The notes under the pieces were generated by a model. The model did no database searches. It was not told the DNA's origin and worked only from the letters and a program-made list of their open reading frames with translations. From NCBI RefSeq assembly GCF_022843985.1, contig NZ_JALHMP010000014.1, positions 1-64,000 of the forward strand: DNA of 64,000 nt. The letters are read 5' to 3'. Positions 1 to 8,946 of the stretch are shown here, in pieces. The position numbers and the translations under genes were made by a program. The number at the start of each line of letters is the position of its first letter. The first letter of the stretch is position 1. This DNA comes from Phreatobacter sp. (lineage in GTDB: Bacteria; Pseudomonadota; Alphaproteobacteria; Rhizobiales; Phreatobacteraceae).

Positions 1-116
1 CCGCGGTCGCCCCGACTGCGCAATCCCGACCAGCTGCGTCGGGGCGTCCGCTGCCGGACTGCAAGGGGGTCAACTTTGGACGCCGAAAAGGGGTCAACTT
101 TGGACGCCGATTGACA
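1..116. mobile_element. Terminal end of an IS21-like insertion sequence (partial)
   Basis: Two direct copies of a 21-bp sequence, GGGGTCAACTTTGGACGCCGA, lie at 66-86 and 90-110, and the second runs into TTGACA at 111-116. Tandem copies of a GTCCAA(A)GTTGACCCC-type repeat ending in TGTCAAT are typical of IS21-family termini; this is family knowledge. The element would extend leftwards out of the window, and no transposase coding is visible in the first 60 bases. The flanking gene fragment starts directly after TTGACA, which supports this as the exact IS boundary. Confidence 0.65.
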
Positions 117-338
117 GAAGTGACCGCAGACCTCTATGCCTTCCTCACGACCGAGCCCAATACCGAGGTCGGAGCGATCCACCCCAAAGCCATGCCGGTG
201 ATCCTCACAACGGCCGAGGAGTGCGAGGTATGGATGAGCGCGCCATGGCCCGAGGCGAGAACTCTGCAGCGTCCACTTGCGAATGGCGCCCTTCATGTTA
301 TTGCGCGCGGAGCACGGCAAGATCCGGTGCAGGAATGA
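117..338 (+). pseudogene. 3' fragment of an SRAP (YedK/HMCES-like) gene cut by the IS end
   Basis: The reading frame gives YAFLTTEPNTEVGAIHPKAMP, then VILTTAEECEVWM, then APWPEARTLQRPL. This matches the C-terminal third of SOS response-associated peptidase (SRAP) proteins, including the conserved histidine of the IHPKAMPVIL segment that contributes to the active site. The catalytic Cys2 and the N-terminal two thirds are absent because the frame begins at the insertion-element end. The full family protein forms a DNA-protein crosslink with abasic sites in single-stranded DNA. The apparent TTG start at 111 lies inside the IS terminus and is probably fortuitous. The fragment is presumed non-functional unless the rest of the gene lies beyond the element. 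Confidence 0.75.
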
Positions 339-429
339 GCGATCACTATCGTCGGTTTTTGGGCCCATAACGGACGTTGACTACGTCCGCTTCCGGTCAT
401 GCCAATCAGTTCCGCCGGTTGCTCTGCGA

Positions 430-588
430 TCAGCGCGCCGCCGTCATCGACGTTGACGCGGGCCCCGCCGGGCCGTTGGCCCGCTCGGCAGATGGACGCA
501 GCGCCACGACGGTGAAGAGGATCAGCCCGAGAGAGGCCGCGACGAGACTGCCGTCGACCAGCCGGATGAGGATTCTGCGAGTTGTCAT
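430..588 (-). CDS. Small single-span membrane protein, hypothetical
   Basis: A 52-aa frame begins at an ATG at 588. Its basic N-terminus (MTTRRILIRL) is followed by one hydrophobic stretch (about residues 12-28, SLVAASLGLILFTVVAL) and a polar Ala/Pro-rich tail. It lies 62 bp downstream of the Bug-family binding protein gene, on the same strand, where a TctB-like small membrane subunit is sometimes found. At 52 aa with one span it is too short to be a complete TctB. No strong Shine-Dalgarno is visible. It may be a remnant or a spurious frame. Confidence 0.35.
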   Translation of the reverse strand: MTTRRILIRLVDGSLVAASLGLILFTVVALRPSAERANGPAGPASTSMTAAR

Positions 589-650
589 GGCGCTGGGTCC
601 GGACTGTGAACGCCCGCCTCGTCCTGTGAAAGAAGGTCTGGTCACCGTCG

Positions 651-1667
651 CTAGCTCCGCACGAGGCCGGCCTGTTGCACGATCTCGGCAAAGGCCCGCA
701 CGTCGCGGCGGATGAGCCCCGCAAAATGGTCGGGGCCTTCCGCCAGGATGTCGAAGCCGAGGGCCTCGAGCGGTGCCGCGACGGAGGGGTCGCGAAGGGC
801 CGAGGCAATGGCCGCGTGGAGGCCCTGTACCAGGGGCTTCGGCGTCCCGGCCGGCACGAGGAAGCCCTGCCAGCTCACGACATCCAGGCCGGGTGCGATC
901 GTCTCGGCCAGCGTCGGCACGTCCGGCAGGGCCTTCGAGCGGCGCGCCGACGACACGGCGAGCCCCTTGAGGCCGCCTTCCCGCACCTGCGACGTCACCG
1001 CCGGCAGCGTGATGTAGAGCGCGTCGAGGTGCCCGCCTAAGAGATCGCGGCTGGCCGGCGCACCGCCGTTGTAGGGAATGTGGTTGACCGAAAGGCCACC
1101 CAGACGGCGATTGACGATCTCGCTCGCCAGATGGCCGATGACGCCGTGACCGGGCAATCCGACCTTGACGGCTCCCGGGCGAGCCCGCGCCGCCGCCACA
1201 TAGTCCTCGACGCGAAGGATGCCTGAACCCGGGTGCGTCAGCAGCAGCTGCGGTGCAGTGATGGCCAGCGTGACGGGCTCGAAGCTGCTCACAGGATCGA
1301 AACCTAGGCGCGGGAACAAGCTCTTGTTGATGGCGAGGCTGTCGCTCGCGACGAGCACGGTCAGGCCGTCGGGTGCCGACCGCGCCACCCGCTCGGAGCC
1401 GAGATTGGTCGAGCCGCCGGCGACGTTTTCGACCACGGTGGTCTGGTTGAGGGAGATGCCAACGGCCTTGGCGACGGCGCGGCCGAGAACGTCGACACTG
1501 CCGCCGGGGGCGAATGGAACGACGAACCGGATCGTGCCCTTCGGCGTGTCGGCGCGGGCGCCGCGGATCAGGGCGGGAGCGGCGACGGCGGCGATTAGCG
1601 CCGCCAGTGCAGCTCTCCGGTCGACGGGAGCGATCTCGGCGGTGACGGGGTCGAAGCGCTCGAGCAT
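651..1667 (-). CDS. Bug-family tripartite tricarboxylate transporter substrate-binding protein
   Basis: This is a 338-aa periplasmic solute-binding protein. The ATG at 1667 is chosen over one nine codons upstream because GAGGAGC sits five bases before it. The N-terminus carries two arginines (VDRRAALAAL) and a hydrophobic Ala-rich stretch ending near residue 40, consistent with a Tat-type signal. The mature protein starts with the Bug signature IRFVVPFAPGGSVDVLGR and has the VENVAGG, NHIPYNGGAP and VSSARRSKALPDVPTLAE blocks of the family. Such proteins bind carboxylates. No TctA or TctB membrane partners are encoded nearby, as is common for Bug proteins. It is the last substantial gene of the leftward operon. 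Confidence 0.9.
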   Translation of the reverse strand: MLERFDPVTAEIAPVDRRAALAALIAAVAAPALIRGARADTPKGTIRFVVPFAPGGSVDVLGRAVAKAVGISLNQTTVVENVAGGSTNLGSERVARSAPDGLTVLVASDSLAINKSLFPRLGFDPVSSFEPVTLAITAPQLLLTHPGSGILRVEDYVAAARARPGAVKVGLPGHGVIGHLASEIVNRRLGGLSVNHIPYNGGAPASRDLLGGHLDALYITLPAVTSQVREGGLKGLAVSSARRSKALPDVPTLAETIAPGLDVVSWQGFLVPAGTPKPLVQGLHAAIASALRDPSVAAPLEALGFDILAEGPDHFAGLIRRDVRAFAEIVQQAGLVRS

Positions 1668-1802
1668 AGGCTGCTCCTCAAAGGTCCGCGGCATGGTGAC
1701 GATTGGTGGTCATTGTCGGCCCGAGGAGCCCTTTAAGACAATGAAATCGCTCGCTGAATTTCGATCCCTGAAGAGTGGCCCGTTCTTCTGCGGGCGCCGC
1801 TT

Positions 1803-2687
1803 TCAGGAGAATTCTCCCAGGGTCGTCGCCAGGACCGTTCGCGCATCCGGTGCCAGCGGCTCCTGCGGGGGAATGGGATCGCCGACATCGTAGCCCCGCA
1901 GCGCCAGCCCGGCCTTGATCACCGCCGCGAGGTTGAAGCGGGCGAAGATCTCGTTCAGGCGCCAGAGCCGCCGCTGGAGGTCCATCGCCTCCGGCCAGCG
2001 GTTCGCCCGGCAGAGATCGTAGAGACGGACGCTGTCGCGCGGCACGAGACAGGCCGGGCCGGCCATCCACCCAACGCCGCCGATGAGCATGACGGCCGCG
2101 GGGATATGGGCTGACGCCGAATGGACGGCGAGCCGGCCCACGCAGCGGTTGAGGATCGAGAGCAGTCGTCCGGTATTGTTTGAAGCGTCCTTGATGCCGA
2201 CGATGCGCGGGTGGTCGGCGAGGCGGTCGATGACGTCGAGCGACAGGTCCGCGCGCTGGAAGTTCGGATTGGTGTAGAGGACCACCGGCAGGTCGACGGA
2301 ATCGGCGATCGCCCGGAAATAGGCCTCCACGGCGCGGTCGCCGAGGGGGAAGTAGGCCTCGCAGATGGCGAGGATTCCCTGGACGCCCATCCGTTCGTAG
2401 GATTTCGCTTGCGCGACGGCGTCGGCAATGGTCGTCGCGGCAACCCCTGGAACGACGGGGACACGGCCCGCGGCCGCGTCCAGCACCGTCCGGACGATGG
2501 TCGCCCGCTGATTGCGATGGAGATAGGCGAACTCTCCCGTCGAGCCGAGCGGCGTCAGGCCATGGACGCCTGCCGCGACCAGATCGTCACAGAGCCGCGC
2601 CAGGGCGTCGACCATCACCACGCCGTCTGCGGAAACCGGCGAGACGAGATAGGGAAAGACGCCCGGGAAGATCGGTGAAGGGGTCAT
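1803..2687 (-). CDS. Dihydrodipicolinate synthase/N-acetylneuraminate lyase family protein
   Basis: A 294-aa class I aldolase-type TIM barrel. The family landmarks are visible: GSTGE at about 48-52, the catalytic tyrosine in VVLYTNPN (Tyr138) and the Schiff-base lysine in IVGIKDASN (Lys166). Family members cleave or form C-C bonds with pyruvate or related 2-oxo acids. The genomic setting, among acyl-CoA ligase, SDR and dehydrogenase genes, argues for a catabolic lyase rather than lysine biosynthesis. The ATG at 2687 is preferred over one 24 codons upstream because GAGACGAG precedes it and alignment to the family starts there ([17 protein letters not shown]). The real substrate is unknown. Confidence 0.9.
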   Translation of the reverse strand: MTPSPIFPGVFPYLVSPVSADGVVMVDALARLCDDLVAAGVHGLTPLGSTGEFAYLHRNQRATIVRTVLDAAAGRVPVVPGVAATTIADAVAQAKSYERMGVQGILAICEAYFPLGDRAVEAYFRAIADSVDLPVVLYTNPNFQRADLSLDVIDRLADHPRIVGIKDASNNTGRLLSILNRCVGRLAVHSASAHIPAAVMLIGGVGWMAGPACLVPRDSVRLYDLCRANRWPEAMDLQRRLWRLNEIFARFNLAAVIKAGLALRGYDVGDPIPPQEPLAPDARTVLATTLGEFS

Positions 2688-2733
2688 CGGCGTCTCGTCT
2701 CGGAAGGGGTCGCAGAACGGGACGGTCGTGCCG

Positions 2734-3495
2734 TCAAAGCCGTTGCCCGCCGCTGGCATCGATCGTCTGGCCGGTGATCCACCCGCCGTCCGGCGAGGCG
2801 ATGGCGGCGACGACGGCCGCGACGTCCTGGGGCTGACCGACCCGCCCGAGGGCGGTGGCGGCGGCGATGGCGCGCGCGGCCACGGGATCGCGCGCGCGAG
2901 GGTTCATGTCCGTCACCGTCGCCCCCGGCGCGACCGCGTTGACGGTGATGGAGCGCCCCCCGACCTCGTTGGCGAGGAGGCGGGTCAACACTTCGAGCCC
3001 GGCCTTCGCGGGAGCATAGGCGGCCATGTGCGGCTGCGGCGCGCGTGTCCCCATGGAGGAGATGTTGATGATGCGGCCGCCGTCGCGCAGATGGGGCAAT
3101 AGGCGCTGGATGAGGAAGAACGGCGCACGGAGATTGACCGTCACCACCCGGTCAAATTCATCGGTCGTCGTCTCGGCGAGGCGGGCGCCCCTGCCGATGC
3201 CGGCATTGTTGACGAGGATGTCGAAATGCGGCCCGGAGAAATCCCGCCGCAAGGCGGCAAGCAACCGGTCGGCCAGCACGTGCGCCCCGTCGGGCGCGGA
3301 GAGATCGCACTGGATCGCGGCGCCCTGCCCTCCCCGGTCCCGGATGGCGCCGAGGGTCGCCTCTGCCTCAGCCTGCCCATGGTTGAAATGGACGAACACG
3401 AAGGCACCGTCAGTGGCCAGTCGCTGCGCGATGGCCTTTCCGATACCGCGGCTCGCTCCGGTCACGAGTGCGATCTTGTCGACGAGAGGACCCAT
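2734..3495 (-). CDS. SDR-family NAD(P)-dependent oxidoreductase
   Basis: A 253-aa classical short-chain dehydrogenase resembling 3-oxoacyl-ACP reductases (FabG-like). The cofactor motif TGASRGIG is at 12-19, NNAG at 96-99, and the catalytic Ser in NISSMG (146-147), Tyr160 and Lys164 of the YxxxK motif are all present. The C-terminus ([16 protein letters not shown]) matches the family end. The ATG at 3495 starts just past the stop codon of the upstream acyl-CoA ligase gene, so the two are probably translationally coupled. It likely oxidises or reduces a hydroxy/keto intermediate of the pathway encoded by this operon. Confidence 0.9.
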   Translation of the reverse strand: MGPLVDKIALVTGASRGIGKAIAQRLATDGAFVFVHFNHGQAEAEATLGAIRDRGGQGAAIQCDLSAPDGAHVLADRLLAALRRDFSGPHFDILVNNAGIGRGARLAETTTDEFDRVVTVNLRAPFFLIQRLLPHLRDGGRIINISSMGTRAPQPHMAAYAPAKAGLEVLTRLLANEVGGRSITVNAVAPGATVTDMNPRARDPVAARAIAAATALGRVGQPQDVAAVVAAIASPDGGWITGQTIDASGGQRL

Positions 3496-3497
3496 CG

Positions 3498-5024
3498 TCA
3501 GGCAGCCCAACTGCCGCTCGACTCGAGCTCGCGGGCCCGCTCCAGCAGGGCCCGGCGATCAATCTTGTTCGTGCCGGCCCAGGGCAGTTCCGGCAGAAAG
3601 GCCACGCGGCGCGGGTGCTGATAGGCCGGTCCGTTGGCGATGGCGAAACGCTTGATCTCGTCGACCCCGACTCCCGCCTGTCCGTCGGCCGGTTCCCGCG
3701 CCACAACGAAGGCGACAGGCACCTGGCCGCGCTCCTCGTCGGCGAGCGGCACGACGGCGGCCTGCTGGATCTGAGGATGGCGCTCGAGCAGCTTCTCCAC
3801 CTCGCCGGGATAGATGTTCTCGCCCGAGCACACGAACATGTCGTCGGCCCGTCCGATGAAGAAATAGAAGCCGTCGGCATCGCGGCGGAACACGTCTCCC
3901 GACCGGTACCAGCCATCGTCCAGGACCTCCGCACTCTTGGCGGGAAGGTTGAGATAGCCGGGCGTGACCGCCGGATTCCGCATCAGCAGAACGCCCTCGT
4001 TCTCGTCGGGACCGTCGACCAGCTTCACCTCGCCGCCCGGCAGGGGATAGCCGACCGCCAGGGGCGGCTGAGGTCTGCCGTCGGGATGGGGGCCGAAGAT
4101 GGCCGGTCCAGCTTCGGTGGTTCCGAAGCCATTGGTCACGGGAATGCCGGGGAACACCGCCTTGATGCGGTCGATCAGCCCCTGGGTCAGCGGCGCGGAG
4201 CCCATGCGGATGCGGCGCAGGCGCGAGAAGTCGCGTCCCTCGAGCGCCGCCGTCTCCTTCACTACCCGGGCCAGCATGGTCGGGACGGCCATTACGTTGG
4301 TGACGTGGTGGCGCTCCAGCGCGTCGATGTAGCCGCGGGCCTCGAAGCCCGGCAGGTACACGACGGAATTGTTGGTTGCGAAGACGCTCTTGCTCTGGAA
4401 AAGGCCGTTCATGTGGAACAGGGGCTGGGCAATGATCGATCGCTCCGCTTCAGGCTCGGTGGCGGCGGTGAGGGCCTCCAGCGCCCAGAGCTGGCCTGAA
4501 TGGGTGAGCGGGACGCCCTTCGGCCGGCCGGTGGAGCCCGACGTGTAGAGGATCTGGCCGATCTCGTCGGCGGCGACACGCACGGTCGCGAAGCGCCCCG
4601 GCCGCACCCGCGATGCGAAGCCGCCCGGACCGTCGTCGTCGAAGTCGACGAGTGGGATGGCGGCCGGCACCTGCCCACGCCGAGGCGCATCGGTGAAGGC
4701 GAAGGCGATCCGTGAATCGTCGAAGATGTAGTCGATCGTGTCCTGCGCCAGTTTGGTGTTGACGGGGACCGCGACGAAGCCAGCCCTCATGATGCCGAAA
4801 TAGGTGGCGATGTACTCCGCACGGTTGGTCGAGAGGATCGCGACGGCAGCGCCGCGCGCGAGGCCTGCGTCGGTCAGCAGGCGGGCCACGCCATTCGCGA
4901 TGGCATCCACTTCGGCATGGGCCAGGATCAGCGGCGCCTCCGGCCGTCGCAGATCGATCACGGCCGTGCGGTCGAGGTCGCGGCTGCGGTCGATGAGATC
5001 GCCGAGATTGTTCCAGCGGGACAT
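3498..5024 (-). CDS. AMP-binding acyl-CoA ligase (class I adenylate-forming enzyme)
   Basis: A 508-aa cytoplasmic enzyme that would activate a carboxylic acid to its CoA thioester through an acyl-adenylate. The phosphate-binding A3 motif YTSGSTGRPKG is at 160-170, GFGTTEAGP forms the A5 region, and YRSGDVFRRDADGFYFFIGRADDMF contains the A7/A8 hinge with the invariant Asp and Arg. The C-terminal NKIDRRAL supplies the A10 lysine. It is an entry step for the operon, and the adjacent thioesterase, SDR and DapA-like genes would act after activation. The natural acid is not predictable from sequence. Confidence 0.92.
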   Translation of the reverse strand: MSRWNNLGDLIDRSRDLDRTAVIDLRRPEAPLILAHAEVDAIANGVARLLTDAGLARGAAVAILSTNRAEYIATYFGIMRAGFVAVPVNTKLAQDTIDYIFDDSRIAFAFTDAPRRGQVPAAIPLVDFDDDGPGGFASRVRPGRFATVRVAADEIGQILYTSGSTGRPKGVPLTHSGQLWALEALTAATEPEAERSIIAQPLFHMNGLFQSKSVFATNNSVVYLPGFEARGYIDALERHHVTNVMAVPTMLARVVKETAALEGRDFSRLRRIRMGSAPLTQGLIDRIKAVFPGIPVTNGFGTTEAGPAIFGPHPDGRPQPPLAVGYPLPGGEVKLVDGPDENEGVLLMRNPAVTPGYLNLPAKSAEVLDDGWYRSGDVFRRDADGFYFFIGRADDMFVCSGENIYPGEVEKLLERHPQIQQAAVVPLADEERGQVPVAFVVAREPADGQAGVGVDEIKRFAIANGPAYQHPRRVAFLPELPWAGTNKIDRRALLERARELESSGSWAA

Positions 5025-5042
5025 GGTGGACTCCAGAGATCG

Positions 5043-5876
5043 TCAGGTCTTCAGGCGGGGGTTGAGGGCGTCGTTCAGCCCGTCGCCGACGAGGTTGAGC
5101 GCCAGAACGGTCAGCATGATCGCTACGCCGGGAACGGCGCAGATGTACCAGGAGGTGCGGATCAGGGTCCGGCCGTCCCCGATCAGCCCGCCCCAGCTCG
5201 CGACATTCGGGTCGCCGAGCCCGAGGAAGGACACGGCGGATTCGAACAGGATCGCGCTGGCGACGACCAGCGATGACAGGATCACCACCGGCGGCAGGGC
5301 GTTCGGCAGAATCTCCCGCACGATGATCTTGAGGTCGGTCGTTCCGATCGCCCGGCAGGCCTGAACGAATTCGCGCTCCCGCAGTGACAGGAACTCTGCC
5401 CGTGTCAGCCGGGCGATGGGTGTCCAGGTGACGATACCGACCGCGATGGTGATGTTGAGAATGGTCTGACCGAGGATGGAGACGATGGTCAGAATGAAGA
5501 TGATGTTCGGAATGGTCTGGAACAGCTCCGCGATCCTCATCAGGACCTCGTCCACCCAGCCGCCAACATAGGCCGCCAGCGCTCCGACGGTCACCCCGAT
5601 CAGGGTGGCGGTCAGACTGGCGAGAAGGCCGATCATGAAGGTGGTCCTGGCGCCATGGGCGATGATCGCGGCGATGTCACGCCCCAGAGAGTCGGTGCCC
5701 AGCGGGTGGCGCCAGGTCAGGAACGGCCAGATTTCGGGGCGGCCGACGATGCGGAGGGGATTGCGTGGGAAGAGGAATGGCGCGGCGATGGCCGCCGCGA
5801 TCACGATGAGGATCAGCAGCAGGCCGACGAGGGCCGCACGGTTGCGGGCGAAGCGGCGGAGGAACGAAAAGACCAT
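5043..5876 (-). CDS. Dpp/Opp-type ABC transporter permease (DppC-like)
   Basis: A 277-aa inner-membrane permease with about six hydrophobic segments. The N-terminal FARNRAALVGLLLILIVIAAAIAAPFLFP is typical of DppC-type subunits, and the EAA loop appears as ACRAIGTTDLKIIVREILPNALPPVV. The end, LALNLVGDGLNDALNPRLK, is the family C-terminus. It follows the DppB-like gene by five bases and pairs with it to form the translocation pore. No ATPase subunits are encoded in this window, so it must use ATPases encoded elsewhere or in an incompletely conserved operon. Confidence 0.93.
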   Translation of the reverse strand: MVFSFLRRFARNRAALVGLLLILIVIAAAIAAPFLFPRNPLRIVGRPEIWPFLTWRHPLGTDSLGRDIAAIIAHGARTTFMIGLLASLTATLIGVTVGALAAYVGGWVDEVLMRIAELFQTIPNIIFILTIVSILGQTILNITIAVGIVTWTPIARLTRAEFLSLREREFVQACRAIGTTDLKIIVREILPNALPPVVILSSLVVASAILFESAVSFLGLGDPNVASWGGLIGDGRTLIRTSWYICAVPGVAIMLTVLALNLVGDGLNDALNPRLKT

Positions 5877-5881
5877 GGTGA

Positions 5882-6853
5882 TCAGCGCGCGCGGATGCGC
5901 GGGTCCAGCTTGAAGTAGGCGAGATCGACGGCAACGTTGGAGACGGCGACGACGAGTGAGGAGAGAACCAAGACGCCGAGCACCATCGGGTAGTTGCGGC
6001 TCATGACGCTGTCGAGCATGAGGCTGCCGATGCCGGGCCAGGAGAACACGGCCTCCACCACGACGCTGCCCCCGACCACGGTGCCGAGTTGCAGCCCGAG
6101 CAGGGTAACGACGGGAAGAAGGGCGTTGCGGAGCACGTGACGCACCACGATCGTGCTCCCCGAGAGCCCTTTCGATCGGGCCGTCCGCACGAAGTCGAGG
6201 CTGAACACCTCCAGCATGGAAGCGCGCATGATGCGGGCGTACATGGCGGCGTAAAAAAGCCCGAGCGACAGAGCGGGAAGGACGAGGTGGCGGGCTACGT
6301 CGAGCACGTCGCCGACGAGGCTCGGCTCGGTTCCGACCGTGCGCATGCCGCCCACCGGAAGCCAGCCCAGCTTTACCGAAAAGAGGATGGTCAGCATGAT
6401 GCCGAGCCAGAAGGTTGGCGCGGCAAAGAAGAACACCGCGCCGAGCGAGATCAGGTTGTCCCAGATCGTGTTGACCTTGACGGAGGCGACGACGCCGGCG
6501 GTCACGCCGACGACGAGCGCTACGGAAATGCTCGCCACCATCAAGAGGATGGTGGCCGGCAGGTGCGTCATGATCACGTCGAGGACGGGCGCATTCTGAC
6601 GGTAGGAAAAGCCGAAATCGAGGGTCAGAACCGACCAGATATACTTGCCGAGCTGAACGATCGCCGGCTGGTCCATGCCGTAGAGAACGCGCATCCGCTC
6701 GATGAGAACGGGATCGCTAACCTGCTGGTCCGCCGACATGATGTCGAGCAACGTTCCGGGCGCGAACTGGATCAGCGTGAAGTTGAGCACGATAACGCCG
6801 AGCAGCAGCGGCAGTACCTGGGCCAGGCGGCGAATGACGATCCGTCCCATCAC
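5882..6853 (-). CDS. Dpp/Opp-type ABC transporter permease (DppB-like)
   Basis: A 323-aa inner-membrane protein with six predicted spans. It starts MMGRIVIRRLAQVLPLLLGVIVLNFTLIQFAPG, the standard DppB-type N-terminus. It contains the family segments FGFSYRQNAPVLDVI and the EAA loop RTARSKGLSGSTIVVRHVLRNALLPVV, followed by EAVFSWPGIGSLM. It is separated from the binding-protein gene upstream by eight bases and from dppC-like downstream by five, so the three are one transcription unit. The likely substrates are short peptides or other small organic compounds; specificity comes from the binding protein. Confidence 0.93.
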   Translation of the reverse strand: MMGRIVIRRLAQVLPLLLGVIVLNFTLIQFAPGTLLDIMSADQQVSDPVLIERMRVLYGMDQPAIVQLGKYIWSVLTLDFGFSYRQNAPVLDVIMTHLPATILLMVASISVALVVGVTAGVVASVKVNTIWDNLISLGAVFFFAAPTFWLGIMLTILFSVKLGWLPVGGMRTVGTEPSLVGDVLDVARHLVLPALSLGLFYAAMYARIMRASMLEVFSLDFVRTARSKGLSGSTIVVRHVLRNALLPVVTLLGLQLGTVVGGSVVVEAVFSWPGIGSLMLDSVMSRNYPMVLGVLVLSSLVVAVSNVAVDLAYFKLDPRIRAR

Positions 6854-6861
6854 TGCGGCCT

Positions 6862-8472
6862 TCAGCGATCCAGCCAGACGCCGGCCCAGCTGTCGCCGAG
6901 GAAATCCGCCGTCAGCGAGTGGCCACGAACATCCGCCCGGGCGATCGTCGTGGACTGGATCTCCACGAGGGCGGTCCAGGGCAGCGAGGTGGCGAGGTTA
7001 GCCTGGAACTCCCGGGCCAACGCGACGCGCTTGTCCGGGGAAACCTCGGCGGACAGCCGGGCGACGATATCGTCCAGCTTCGGGTCCGAATGCCCGGTCG
7101 CGTTACGGAAGGCGCCGCCCTTGATGATGTTGTCGGTGGTGACGAAGCGCGTCCATTCCGGGACGAGCTCGACCGTGCCGGAATTGTTCGACAGGGCGAT
7201 GTCGTATTCATAATCCGTGTAGATGCGCTTGAATGAGGTCGCCCGGTCGGGAATGGCGAGGTCCACCTCGATGTCGAGATCTTCCAGTGCCTGGCGCACA
7301 TACTGGCCGAGCTTGACGTTCTCCTCGAACCATCCGGCGGCGACGAGGTTCACCTTGAACCGGCCGCCGCGCTTCTTCGGGAAGCCCGCGGCGTCGAGGA
7401 GTTTTCCCGCCTGCGCCAGATCGAAGGGATAAGGCTTCAGCGCCGGGTCGAAGAACACCCGGTTGGTGCTCGGGATCGGTCCCGCAGCGGGCTTTGCCCG
7501 ACCGAAGAAGATGGTGTCGGCAATGAACTGGCGGTCGATGGCGAGGTTGATCGCCTTGCGCACGTCCGGGCGCTTGACGATGTCACGCCGGCTGTTGAAC
7601 TCGATCGTCGAGACCCAGGACGAATTGTCGTAGCCGAGAGTCGTCGCGGTGAAGCGCCCCGTGTCTGTGAGGCGCTTGATGTCGGGTGCCGGCGTCGGGT
7701 TGAACACGCCGAGGTCGAGCTGGCCCGCCTCGAAGGCTGCCGAGCGAGAGGCCGGGTCGCGCCACCAGCGGATGACCAGGCGGTCGAGATAGGGGCGCGG
7801 CGCGTCCCAGTAGTCCTCGTTCCGCAGCAGTTCCACATGGCTGCCGCGGACCCACTCCTTGAACTTGAAAGGTCCGGTTCCGATGGGGGCGTTGTTCGCC
7901 GGATTGGTGAGGATGTCGCGGCCCTCGTAGACGTGCTTCGGAATGACGAGGCCCGCCTTGCCGGCGAGCACCGATTTCAGGAAGAATTCGGGGAGCGGCG
8001 CATTGAATTTCAGCAGTGCGGTGGTTGCGTCGACCGCCTCCGCCCCGACCAGCGCCTTCAGCGCGATGCCAGCCGAAAGCGGCTTCCAGTACTGCAGGGC
8101 ATTGAACACGATGTCGTCGGCCGTTAGCGGCTTGCCGTCGTGCCATTTGACGTTCGGCCGCAGCTTCACCCGGTAGCTGCGGAAATCCTCGGACGGGGTC
8201 ACCTCGAGCGCCAGGACCGGCACGAAGTTGAGATCGTTGTCGAGGGTCAGGAGGCGCTCGTGGATCTTTGTCGAGGTGAAATAGGGGCTCGAGCCGCCGC
8301 CGGGCGGAACGAAGAGCGCCTGCGGCTCGAAACCGCCCCAGGTGCCCGTCAGCGTGCCGCCACGCTTGGGTTGGGGAGCGGCGCCCTGGCCGAAGGCGGG
8401 CAACCCGACGGCAGCCGCCGTCGCGATTCCGGCGGTGCCGGCGAGAAGTCGTCTGCGGGTGATCGATGACAT
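6862..8472 (-). CDS. Peptide/opine-type ABC transporter substrate-binding protein (SBP family 5)
   Basis: A 536-aa periplasmic binding protein. The N-terminus MSSITRRRLLAGTAGIATAAAVGLPAFGQ has a twin-arginine motif and an AxxA-like cleavage region near residue 30, indicating Tat export. Family 5 landmarks include RSYRVKLRPNVKWHDGKPLTADDIVFN and NNAPIGTGPFKFKEWVRGSHVELLRNEDYW. It heads the transport part of the operon and feeds the two permeases that follow. An AGGGGG stretch precedes the ATG. The ligand is unknown, and the neighbouring CoA-ligase and lyase genes suggest an organic acid-containing compound rather than a nutrient peptide. Confidence 0.93.
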   Translation of the reverse strand: MSSITRRRLLAGTAGIATAAAVGLPAFGQGAAPQPKRGGTLTGTWGGFEPQALFVPPGGGSSPYFTSTKIHERLLTLDNDLNFVPVLALEVTPSEDFRSYRVKLRPNVKWHDGKPLTADDIVFNALQYWKPLSAGIALKALVGAEAVDATTALLKFNAPLPEFFLKSVLAGKAGLVIPKHVYEGRDILTNPANNAPIGTGPFKFKEWVRGSHVELLRNEDYWDAPRPYLDRLVIRWWRDPASRSAAFEAGQLDLGVFNPTPAPDIKRLTDTGRFTATTLGYDNSSWVSTIEFNSRRDIVKRPDVRKAINLAIDRQFIADTIFFGRAKPAAGPIPSTNRVFFDPALKPYPFDLAQAGKLLDAAGFPKKRGGRFKVNLVAAGWFEENVKLGQYVRQALEDLDIEVDLAIPDRATSFKRIYTDYEYDIALSNNSGTVELVPEWTRFVTTDNIIKGGAFRNATGHSDPKLDDIVARLSAEVSPDKRVALAREFQANLATSLPWTALVEIQSTTIARADVRGHSLTADFLGDSWAGVWLDR

Positions 8473-8511
8473 GAGGGCCCCCTAGGGTGAGGCGCCGGCT
8501 GACGGTCCGGC

Positions 8512-8946
8512 TCAGGTTGAGGACAGGGTGGCGTAGGTGGCGCGCCCGATGGCGAGGAGGGTGCCGCGCTCGTCGAACACGTCGATGTCGGTGACGCCGA
8601 CGCTGCGGCCGTTGCGACGGACCTTGGCCTTGACGATCAGCGCCGTGTTCACGGCAGGGCGCAGATAGTCGACGCGGAAGTTGATCGTCGGCAGGCCGCG
8701 CCCGACGAGCTGGACGAGGGCGAAGTCGCCGACCGTGTCGATAACCGATGCGATGGGTCCGCCGTGCCACTGGCCCGTGCCACCGCCCCGTTCGAGTTCT
8801 GCCCGGAACGGGGCCCGGACCGTGATCTCCTCGTTCTTCGCATCCGCCTCCAGCACCTGAAGGCCGAGGAAGGCGATAAAGGGCGAGGCGTCGAACTTGG
8901 CCTGAAGGTCGGCGACCGACAGGGGCAGGTTGGGTGCTCCGCTCAT
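8512..8946 (-). CDS. PaaI-family hotdog-fold thioesterase
   Basis: A 144-aa protein with the hotdog pattern: FIAFLGLQVLEADAKNEEITVRAPFRAE, then GGGTGQWHGGPIASVIDTVGDFAL carrying the conserved HGG of PaaI/YbgC-like thioesterases, then a beta sheet-rich C-terminus. It would hydrolyse an acyl-CoA. The ATG at 8946 overlaps the stop codon of the upstream dehydrogenase gene by an ATGA arrangement. A much longer open frame continues upstream but lies inside the dehydrogenase gene and is not real. Confidence 0.88.
   Translation of the reverse strand: MSGAPNLPLSVADLQAKFDASPFIAFLGLQVLEADAKNEEITVRAPFRAELERGGGTGQWHGGPIASVIDTVGDFALVQLVGRGLPTINFRVDYLRPAVNTALIVKAKVRRNGRSVGVTDIDVFDERGTLLAIGRATYATLSST

Noticed and set aside
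1806-1817. Perfect palindrome GGAGAATTCTCC
   Set aside because: It lies within the last codons of the DapA-like gene, away from any promoter, so it was not called as an operator despite its likeness to the sulfur-region motif.
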